A DNA stretch of 64,000 nt. Origin: Streptomyces sp. RerS4. Its GTDB lineage: Bacteria; Actinomycetota; Actinomycetes; Streptomycetales; Streptomycetaceae. Where the stretch lies: assembly GCF_023515955.1 (NCBI RefSeq), contig NZ_CP097322.1, positions 5,752,501-5,816,500 of the forward strand, given 5' to 3'. Shown here piece after piece: positions 18,267 through 27,900 of the stretch (position 1 is the stretch's first letter; every line of letters starts with the position of its first letter). A program made the position numbers and the translations under genes. The notes beneath the pieces were generated by a model, which was given only the letters and a program-made list of their open reading frames with translations, ran no database searches and was not told where the DNA came from.

Positions 18267-18288
18267 ACGGTCGGGGTAGGGGTCTCGG

Positions 18289-21200
18289 TCAGCCGATGGC
18301 GCGGAAGGTGTTCCAGCCGTCTTCCTCGACGCGCCAACCGTTGGCGATGGTGTTGCGGCCTCCGTAGTAGAGGTGGAGGGTGCCGTCGTTGCGGGTCAGG
18401 TACATGTCGGGGATGCCGTCGTTGTTGACGTCGGGTGTGCCGCGCAGGAGCGGCCAGGTGGTGCTGTCCCAGCCGGCGGTGGCGTAGGTGAGGTCCTTGC
18501 CGTCGGCGGAGTTGACGGCGAGGGCGAGGGAGTTGATGTCGACGCCGCCGTTGGCTCCGGGCTTGCCGCGCCGCAGGGCCAGCCCCCGGTCGGGGCTGGA
18601 GTCGTCACGGAAGAGGAGGTCGGGGACCCCGTCGCCGGTGATGTCGCGGACGTTGACGATGTCGCGTGAGGTCCAGCTGGTGGCGGAGAGTCTGCGGGCT
18701 TCGGTGATGGTGGCGCCGCTGTAGCCGGTCAGGACCCAGAAGGCGTCGCCGGCGGTGGCGAAGATCTCCTCGGCGTTGTCGCCGTTGACGTCCTGGACGA
18801 CGACGATCTGGGTGAAGGTCGCCGGGTCGGGTGCGCCGGCGGGTAGGAGGATCTCGGTGCGGCGGCTGATGTCGAAGCGGCCGTTGCCGTCGCCCTGGTA
18901 GACGTACAGCTTGCCGTCGGGCATGCGGGCGACGAGGTCGGTGATGCCGTCGCCGGGGTACCAGTCGGAGGAGTGCGAGATGAGCGCGCTTCGGCCGTTC
19001 GCGTCCTTGAAGTAGCCGGCCGGGGCGGGTTTGCCGTTGTCGGTGGCGGCGGGCATCCACGCGTCGACGTCGCCGGTGGCGTCGGCGGGGTAGACGCGCA
19101 GGTCGCCGGCTGCGTCGATGGCGAGGACGTCGGCCTTGCCGTCGCCGGTGACGTCTCCCGGGCCGTCGAGGCCGGGGCGGGGGCGGACGTAGAAGGTGTA
19201 GACGAAGGGGTTGGAGAGGTTGCCGGCCTTGTTGACGATGCGGACGTAGAAGAGGTTCGGACCGGCGTTGTCGGGGTTCACGTCGACGGTGACGGTGTCC
19301 TGGCCCGCGGCGGGGACGGCCTTCCGGTCGTAGACGGGGTGGTTGAGGGACCACTGGAACTCGCGGATGTCGGCCGGGTCGGTGCCGCCCGCGATGACGG
19401 TGATCTTGCCGGGGCCCAGGGTGTTCTTGCTCCACTCGGCGCCGTCGGGGCCGGGGGCGGGGAAGTCCTCGGAGCGGATGGTCGGCGCGGTGGGCTGCGT
19501 GTGGTCGACGGTGAACGTGCAGGGCTTGTCGGTGCCGGCGGGGCCGGGCGCGGAGGTGGAGCCGTCCCAGTCGTTGGTCGCGGCGGTCCAGGAGTAGTTG
19601 GTGTTCGCGGTGAACGACTCCCAGGGGAGGGTGGTGCGGGCGACGCCGTAGCTGTCCGGCCAGATCCACTGGTCGAAGATCACCGTGTTGTCGGAGGTGC
19701 GCCAGACCTTGAACTGGACCTGCTTGAGGTTGCCGTCGCCGTCACGGCCCTGGACCTCGAACATGACGTCGGACTTGCCGACCTTGTTGAACGGGGCGTC
19801 GGTCACGCACAGCCCGCCGGGGACGGTGTCCATGCCGGCCAGGGTGGGCTCGTCGGGGGCCTTGTTGTACTCGACCTCGATGTAGGGGGCGCTCTCGCCG
19901 TTCGCCTGGAACTTCTTCCAGTAGCTCGCGTCGCTCTCGTTGGGGGAACGCAGGCCCAGGGTCAGGTTCTGCCAGGCGCCGCGGGCGCCTTCCTCGACGG
20001 TGGACTTGATGTCGATGCCGACCCAGGCGTCGGGGCAGGCGCTCTTGGCACCGTGCCCGGTGGTGGCGCCGGCGATCCGCTTGCCCCAGAAGGTGCCGTT
20101 GTTGGTGTTGTTCCAGGTGCTGGAGCTGGTGATGAGCGGCGTGTGGTAGACGTCGAAGGCCCTGGCCTCACAGCCCCAGGAGTAGGTCTGCAGGGCGCGC
20201 AGGTTCGCGGAGCGGATCTGGGTGCCGTGGATCTGGCTGCCGAAGTCGAAGATGAACGCGGCGCGGGAGGTGCCGTAGGTCGTCGTCTCGTAGCCGACGC
20301 GGGCCTCGGGGGTGCCGGAGCCGCTGTTGTAGTTCTGCCCGTTCCAGAAGCTGGAGCCGCCCTCGGTCTTGTAGAGGGTGGTCCAGTTCTGCTTGTGGCC
20401 CTTGAAGGAGGGGTCGATGAAGACGGGGTAGACGGTGTCGGCGTCGTTCAGGAGCTGGGTGTTCGGCTTGACGGTCAGGATGTTCTCGGGGGACAGGTCC
20501 GCCCCCGCCGCCTTCGCGTGGTTGCCTTCCGCGCCGTTGAGACCGGGCAGGGCGAGGGTGGGGTGGTCCTTGGCCTCCGGCGCCGGCGCGGGCACGCTCT
20601 CGCCCTCGGTCACCGCCACCTTGCCGGCCGAGTCCCACATGTAGGGGGTCGGGGACCCGGCGACCTCCACGCCCTGGGCGTCGCGGGCGCTGACGGAGCG
20701 GGATTCGCCGTCCAGGTGGAAGGTCAGGTCCGGGGAGGACAGCCGGTAGTTCAGCTGCCCGAGCAGTGGATCGGCCGCGGCCTGCTTGTCCTTGACGACC
20801 AGCACGTGCGTGTAGCCGCTGTCCTGAGCGGTCATCACGAGGTCGATGCCGGGGCGGACGTTCTCGTACAGGGCTCGCGCCCCGGATATCACCGGCTCGG
20901 GCAACGGGCCCGGCCAGCCCACGACCAGGTCGTGGTTGTCGAGGTTCAGCCGTACGAGCTCACTCCACTCCGGAGCCGGCCCGTCCGCCTTGGCCACGGC
21001 CGGTCGCACCAACGCGACGCGCGACACGCCCCGCGAAGCCCGCTCACCGCCGCCGCCGGCGGCAGTGGCAGGCTGCTGAGCCTTGCCACCGGCGCTGAAC
21101 ACCACCCGCCCGTTCACGGCCTTCGGCGCGAAACCGCCCTCCACCCGCTCCAGCGTGGTGTCGATCGCCTTCCACCGCCCCCCGACCTTGGCCTTGGTCA

Positions 21201-21561
21201 CCGCGCTCGACACCCGCAACTTGAACACGCCATTGGGCTGGGCCCAGGTGGTCGTGTGCGGGGTCGTCTCGGCCGTGACCTCGACTTCCCGACCGCTCTC
21301 CTTCGCCTGCCGGCGCGCCTCGCCGGCGGTTACCGGCGCCTGCGCGTCGGACTCGGTGGCGGGCTTGGCGCCGGCCGACGAGGCGTCGCGGTCGCCGTGG
21401 GTGAGAGCGACGGGCACGGCGACGGCCACGGCGAGGAGCGCGGCGACACCGCCCAGGGTCCGGCGGCGCCGATACCAACGGGTCGGAACCCTGCCGTCGT
21501 CAGTTGGCCGATTTTCAAAGGCTGATTTCGAATGCTCATCCGAGGATTCATTTTCGGACAC
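18289..21561 (-). CDS. Large exported FG-GAP/VCBS repeat protein (DNRLRE-like), RHS-associated
   Basis: 1090 residues from the GTG at 21561, which has GGGGGGAG 10 bp upstream; the frame is open for 48 more codons without a site. A cytoplasmic Arg-rich stretch (RRRR) and one hydrophobic segment (about 35-54) form a signal anchor. The middle has a DNRLRE-like beta region (TSRAAFIFDFGSQI…), then Fn3-like segments. The C-terminal 290 residues hold FG-GAP/VCBS repeats with calcium-loop motifs: DVTGDGKADVLAID, DVNGDNAEEIF, DITGDGVPDLLFRD, DVNNDGIPDMYLT. It is divergent from the RHS toxin gene and shares its upstream region. Proteins of this layout are commonly encoded next to actinobacterial RHS genes, perhaps as an export or surface partner; that role is inferred. 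Confidence 0.75.
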   Translation of the reverse strand: MSENESSDEHSKSAFENRPTDDGRVPTRWYRRRRTLGGVAALLAVAVAVPVALTHGDRDASSAGAKPATESDAQAPVTAGEARRQAKESGREVEVTAETTPHTTTWAQPNGVFKLRVSSAVTKAKVGGRWKAIDTTLERVEGGFAPKAVNGRVVFSAGGKAQQPATAAGGGGERASRGVSRVALVRPAVAKADGPAPEWSELVRLNLDNHDLVVGWPGPLPEPVISGARALYENVRPGIDLVMTAQDSGYTHVLVVKDKQAAADPLLGQLNYRLSSPDLTFHLDGESRSVSARDAQGVEVAGSPTPYMWDSAGKVAVTEGESVPAPAPEAKDHPTLALPGLNGAEGNHAKAAGADLSPENILTVKPNTQLLNDADTVYPVFIDPSFKGHKQNWTTLYKTEGGSSFWNGQNYNSGSGTPEARVGYETTTYGTSRAAFIFDFGSQIHGTQIRSANLRALQTYSWGCEARAFDVYHTPLITSSSTWNNTNNGTFWGKRIAGATTGHGAKSACPDAWVGIDIKSTVEEGARGAWQNLTLGLRSPNESDASYWKKFQANGESAPYIEVEYNKAPDEPTLAGMDTVPGGLCVTDAPFNKVGKSDVMFEVQGRDGDGNLKQVQFKVWRTSDNTVIFDQWIWPDSYGVARTTLPWESFTANTNYSWTAATNDWDGSTSAPGPAGTDKPCTFTVDHTQPTAPTIRSEDFPAPGPDGAEWSKNTLGPGKITVIAGGTDPADIREFQWSLNHPVYDRKAVPAAGQDTVTVDVNPDNAGPNLFYVRIVNKAGNLSNPFVYTFYVRPRPGLDGPGDVTGDGKADVLAIDAAGDLRVYPADATGDVDAWMPAATDNGKPAPAGYFKDANGRSALISHSSDWYPGDGITDLVARMPDGKLYVYQGDGNGRFDISRRTEILLPAGAPDPATFTQIVVVQDVNGDNAEEIFATAGDAFWVLTGYSGATITEARRLSATSWTSRDIVNVRDITGDGVPDLLFRDDSSPDRGLALRRGKPGANGGVDINSLALAVNSADGKDLTYATAGWDSTTWPLLRGTPDVNNDGIPDMYLTRNDGTLHLYYGGRNTIANGWRVEEDGWNTFRAIG

Positions 21562-21911
21562 GGTGCTTTTTCTCCCCCCTCGGGTGCGCTTTTTCGCCAC
21601 CCCTGGGTGTTCGCAGGCAAAAGGAGCCCGGCGACCGGGCAGCACGAAGAACCGGCTCCCCGACCGGTGTTCGCGCATGAAATGTGCGAGCAGATCATGA
21701 CGCATCGAGTGGCCCGCGTCACCTGCACCGACACCCGAAAAGTGACCAATATGTCGTGCTTGTCCTAGCGTATGCAGGCGGTAAGTGATTTATTCCACAC
21801 CGCATGACGGACTCTGGATTTTCCACCACCCGAGACCCCAGAATCAGCGAACTATTTGTCAGTTCCCTGCCATACGTGTGTCATTGCGTGGGCAGAGCGT
21901 GGGGGGTCCAC

Positions 21912-24900
21912 ATGTCGCCGTTCTCGGCGCATCATTTCCGCCTGCCCGGAAACAGAAGGTCGCGCGCGAAACGCGCGCGCCTCGCCGGGCGTACCGGCAT
22001 CACCGTCTCGGTGGCGCTGATCACAACACTCCTGCCGATCCAGGCCTGGGCTGCACCACCAGGCTCCCGGGACGGCGTCCAGCTGCCCGGCCTCCAGCAG
22101 GACATGAAGGCCAAGCTCGACCAGGTCGAGGCGGCCAAACTCGAAGGCTGGGCGGGCGCCCCCGTGCAGTCGCCGCCGGAGTACGAGCCGACGATGGTGG
22201 CTCCGCCGGCCGGCGGAAGCGCGAGCGTCGCCCTCTCTGGCGACCAGCTGGTCCAGGCCGGCACGCTTCCGGTGAGCATCGGCAAGGCCTCGCCCACCGA
22301 GGCGAACCCGGCGCCCCCGGCGCCGTCCGGTACCTGGTCGGTCGCGGTGGAGACCCGTACCGCCACCGAGGCCGCCAACGTCGACGGCGCACTCATCAAG
22401 GTCACCCCGCCCGTCGACGCGGCGACCCCCGTGGACGTCCAGCTCGACTACAAGAAGTTCAAGGACCTCTACGGCACCGAGTGGGCGACCCGCCTGGAGC
22501 TCAAGCAGCTCCCGGAATGCTTCCTGACCACCCCGGACCTCCCCGAGTGCTCGGTCTCCAAGGACGTCCCCAGCACCAACGACCCCGCCACCGGCACGGT
22601 CCGCGCCACCGTCGACCCGGCCACCTCACCCGGCCAGGGCCTGCGCACCATGGCCGTCGGCGGCGGTGGCCCGATGGTCCTGGCCGCCTCGGACGGCGCA
22701 TCGGGCGCGGGCGGCACGTACAAGGCCACCTCTCTGTCGTCTTCCGGCCAATGGACGGCAGGCACCAGCGGTGGGGGGTTCGCATGGTCGTATCCGTTGA
22801 CCGTGCCGGCTCCGCCGGCGGGCCCGTCCCCGAAGATCGCTTTCTCGTACTCCTCCCAGGCTGTCGATGGCAAGACATCCGTCGCCAACGGTCAAGCATC
22901 GTGGATCGGTGACGGCTGGGACTACACCCCTGGATTCGTCGAACGTCGCTACCGGCCGTGTGATGACGACCTCAAGGGCAACCCGTCGAAGCCCAACAAT
23001 GACAACACCACCGACAAGAAGAAGAGTGACCTTTGCTGGGCCGGCGACAGCGTGTTCATGTCGCTGGGCGGCGCATCGACCGAGCTGGTTCGGGATTCCG
23101 CCAGTGGTCAGTGGATAGCTGCCGTCGATGACGGCTCCAAGGTCGAACGCAAGACCGACAGTGCTGTGGCCAATGGCGCGAAGGACGGTGAGTACTGGGT
23201 CGTCACCACTCGTGATGGGACCCGGTACTTCTTCGGCAGGCATGACCTCGACGGCTCCGGGGCCCGGGGCGTGACCAACTCGGTCTTCACTGCTCCAGTG
23301 TTCGGCAACCACCCCGGCGAACCCTGTTACCAGGCCTCCTTCGCAGACTCCTCCTGTGTCCAGGGATGGCGGTGGAACCTCGACTACGTCGAAGACGTCC
23401 ACGGCAACGCGATGATCATCGACTGGGCCACGGAAACCAACCACTACGCCAAGAACGAGAAGTTCAAGGAAAAGGTCCCCTACATCCGCGGCGGCTACCC
23501 CACGCAGATCACCTACGGCCTGCGTGCAGGCGCACTGGGCGGCGCTCCAACAGGCAAGGTGGAGTTCACTGTCTCCGAACGCTGCATCAAGGAAGGCACC
23601 ACCCAGTGCTCCGATGCGGAGTTCGACGCGAACAACTACGGTGACAGACAGCCGTGGTGGGACACCCCCTCCACGCTCTACTGCAAGCCGAGCGCCAAGG
23701 ACTGCTACACCGCCTCGCCGACCTTCTGGACCCGCAAGCGCCTGACCTCGGTCATCACCAAGGCCCAGCGCACCGAGGGCGCCACGGAGCTGTCCCTCGT
23801 GGACCGCTGGGACCTGGCCCAATCCTTCCCTCGCCAGCGCACCGACACCCACCCGCCGCTGTGGCTGGAGTCCATCACCCGCACCGGATACGGCGTTCCG
23901 AAGGACAGTAAGCAGGAGAGCACCTCGCTTCCGGCCGTGTCCTTCCTGCCCAACGTGCGGGACATGCCCAACCGTGTCGCGAAGAGCGCCACCGACGCTA
24001 CCCCGGACTTCGACCGCCTCCGTGTGGAAACCGTCCGCACCGAGACGGGCGGCGAAATCTCCGTCAGCTACTCCTCACCGTGTCCGGTCGGCGCCGCGCA
24101 TCCGAAGCCGGAAGAGAACACCACCCGCTGCTATCCGGTTCACTGGTCCCCGGACCGTGCTCTTGAGACGCCCCCGCTTGAGTGGTTCAACAAGTACGTC
24201 GTCGACAAGGTCACCGAGAAGGACCGTGTCGCCCGGCAGCCGGACGTCACCACCACCTACACCTACGAGGGCGACACCGCCTGGGCCAAGGACACCGACG
24301 AGTTCACCAAACCCGAGCTGCGCACTTACAGCCAGTGGCGCGGCTACGCAAGCGTGCTGACGAAGCAAGGTGTTACGGCAAACGCGGGCAAGCCCAACTC
24401 GACCGAAGAGTCACAGAAGCGTGTCCGCTACTTCCGTGGTATGTCCGGCGATGCAGGCCGCGCCAAGATCACGCTGAAGGACTCCACCGGAACCGAGGAC
24501 CTAGGCGAGGATCTCCCCCAGTTCCAGGGAATGACAGCCGAGTCCATCACCTACACAAAGGCCGGCGGCAGCATCACTTCCCGCGCGCTGACCTGGCCCT
24601 GGAGCCAGAAGACCGCGGCCCGCCCACGAGATGGCACTACCCCGCTGGAGGCCCACCGCCAAGGGGCGTCCCGGACTGACGAGATCCAGATCGTCAGTGG
24701 CGGAAAGTCCCGACTGATCCGGACGCTCCACACCCGTGAGCCCGGCTACGGACTCATCACCGCTACACAGGTCGATGTCCTGGAACACAACGGAAGCAGT
24801 TGGTCCACCAGCGAGCAGACCTGCACGACGACCAGCTACGTCCACAATGCCGACAAGTACCTGATCGGCCTGCCCCAGCGCGCCCGCATAACCGCCGGGG

Positions 24901-27900
24901 ACTGCGCAAACAGCCCAACAGCGACAGTCCTCAACGACACCCGAACCTCATACGACGCCCTCAACGCCTTCGGCGCGGCGCCCGTCAAGGGCCTTGTCCA
25001 CCAAGCCGACACCCTCGACAGCGCAGGTACGGGCTGGGTGACCTCGGCGCGCATCGAGTACGACGCGCTGGGACGATCGGTCAAGGTCTACGACACAGCC
25101 GGCAACCCCACGTCCTCTTCGTTCAGCCCCTCCACGGGAACCCCCTATTCCGTCACGGTGACCAATGCTCTTGGCCACACCGCCACGAGCAAGACAGATC
25201 CGGGCCGCGGCAGCACGCTGGAGGCAACGGATACAAACGGCCGCAAGGTCACGACCGCGTACGACAACCTCGGACGTTCAACCGCCGTCTGGACACCCTC
25301 ACAGGATCCCAGCAGGGACAAGGCCGCCTACACCTTCAGCTACCAGATCACAGAGCACGAAGCACCTGCCGTCACCAGCAGCACCCTGCAGGACGACGGC
25401 ACCTACACCCAGAGCGTCGCGATATACGACGGTCTGCTGCGCCCCCGCCAGAACCAGCGCGAGGCGCTGGGAGGTGGGCGGCTGATCACTGACACCCTCT
25501 ATAGCGCCAATGGCACGGTCAGTCGAACGAACAACGGTTACCACGCCGAAGGTGCGCCGACGAAGAAGATCTTCGTCCCGGAGAGTGTCTTCGCAGTTCC
25601 CAACTCCACCGAAACGGCTTATGACGGCCTCGGCCGACCCGTCCGCTCCACCACCCTGCATGCGGACGTACCTCAGTACTCGTCCACCAAGCAGTACGGT
25701 GGGGACTTCACCTTGACCCGGTCGGCAATGTCCGTCGACGGCACGACCCCCCTCAAGGGCAGCAGCGCGTCCAAGACCTGGACCGACCCGCTGGGGCGCA
25801 CCTCGGCCGTTGAGCACGCCACCTCCACGGACCTGACGACGTGGAACCGCACCTCGTACAGCTACGACGTCCGCCGCAAACTCAGCAAGGTCACAGACGC
25901 TGCCGGCAACAGCTGGACGTACGGCTACGATGCACGCGGCCGCAAGACATCCTCGGAGGACCCGGACACGGGGCGCTCGGAGTTCGGCTTCAACAACCTT
26001 GACCAGCAGGTCTGGACGAAGGACTCCAGCGGCCGTACGCAGTACACGACCTACGACGCCCTCGGCCGCACGACCGAGGTACGGGACAACGCGGCCGACG
26101 GTCCGCTTGTCGCCTCCTTCACCTTCGACACGCTGACGGGCGCCAAGGGGAAGCCCGTCTCCTCCACCCGCTACGAAGGCGCAACGGCGTACAAGAGCGA
26201 GGTCACCGGCTACGACGCCGAGTACCGACCCACCGGATCGAAGATCACGATCCCGGACGTCCCCGCGACCAAGGGCCTCGCGGGCACCTACGTGTACTCC
26301 ACGACCTACACCCCCACGGGCAAGGTCCAGTCGACCACCCTCCCGGCCACCCCGGGCGGTCTGGCCGCGGAGAAGCTCGTCACGCGCTACGACAGCGACG
26401 GCATGCCGCAGAGCATGTCCGGTCTGGCTTGGTACACCGCCGACGTCAAGTACAGCCCCTACGGCGAAATCCTGCGCACAGCTTCGGGCAACGCCCCCAA
26501 CCGGGTCTGGACCACTGTCCGCTACAACCCGAACACCGGTCAGGTCACCAACCAGATCAGCGATCGCGAGACGGCACCCAACCGCATCAGCGATGTCTCC
26601 TACACCTACGACCCGGCTGGGACCATCGCGTCCATCACCGATGACCAGCCGGGAGGTCGAACCGATCGTCAATGCTTCGCCTACAACCCGATGGGCCAAC
26701 TGACCAAGGCGTGGACCGGCAAGACCGCGGCCTGCACCGGGCCGAGCCTGGCCGATGTCACGCCCGGTCCGGACGGTGACGGTTTCTGGCAGGAATACCA
26801 GTTCGACAACATCGGCAACCGCACCAAGCTCATCAACCGCGACCTGACCAACAGCGCGCTGGACGACGAGACCACCTACACCTATGGCGTCACGCTCGCC
26901 GCCAACGGTGCGCAGCCGCCCCTCAGGACCCAGCCCCACGCCCTGGCCAAGGTGGAGAAGACCACCCGCAAGCCGGGCTCCACGGTCAACTCCCTGTCCA
27001 CCTACGAGTACGACGCCGCCGGCAACACCAAGAGCCGGCGCATCGACGGCGACACCCAGACCCTGAACTGGGACCGCCGAGGCAAGCTCACCTCGGCCAC
27101 CAGCCCCGGCATCGGAGCCGTCTCCCTCATCGGAGCCTCTGGCAAGTGCGTCGACGTCGAGAACGCGGGCACCGCCGACGGCACCCCCGTCCAGATCTAC
27201 CCCTGCAACGAAACACGCGCCCAGCAGTGGCGCCTGACCGGCGACACCGTCCGTGCCCTGGACAAGTGCCTCACCACCAGCGGCACCAAGCTGGTCCTGG
27301 CGACCTGTGACGGCAGTGACAAGCAGAAGTTCGTCTACCGCGCCGGTGACAAGTCCCTGAACAACCCGGCCACCAACCAGTGCGTCGACGTCCCCAACAA
27401 CGCCGCCGATGGCTCTGACCTCCAGCTCTGGTCCTGCAACGCTACGGGACCGCAGCAGTTCGCCTTCGACAACACCACCACCTACCTCTACGACACCGGC
27501 GGCAACCGCCTCATCGAGGAAACCGGCAGCAGCCGCACCCTCTACCTGGGCGACACCGAGATCACCGTCAACAAGGCCGGGCAAGCCCTCGACGCCGTCC
27601 GCTACTACAGCGGTGCCGGCGCCACCACGGTCCGCCGCACCAGCGGCAAGACGGACAAGCACGAACTCAGCGTCCAGCTCGCCGACCACCACGGAACCGC
27701 CACCACCACTATCGACCAGAACAACGGTCAGACGGTTTCCCGCCGCAAGTCCGACCCGTACGGCAACCCCCGCGGCACTCAGCCCGGCAACTGGCCCGGC
27801 AACCACACCTTCCTGGGTAACGGCGTAGACGACACGAACACCGGCCTCACCCACATCGGCGCCCGAGAGTACGACTCCACCATCGGCCGCTTCATCTCCG

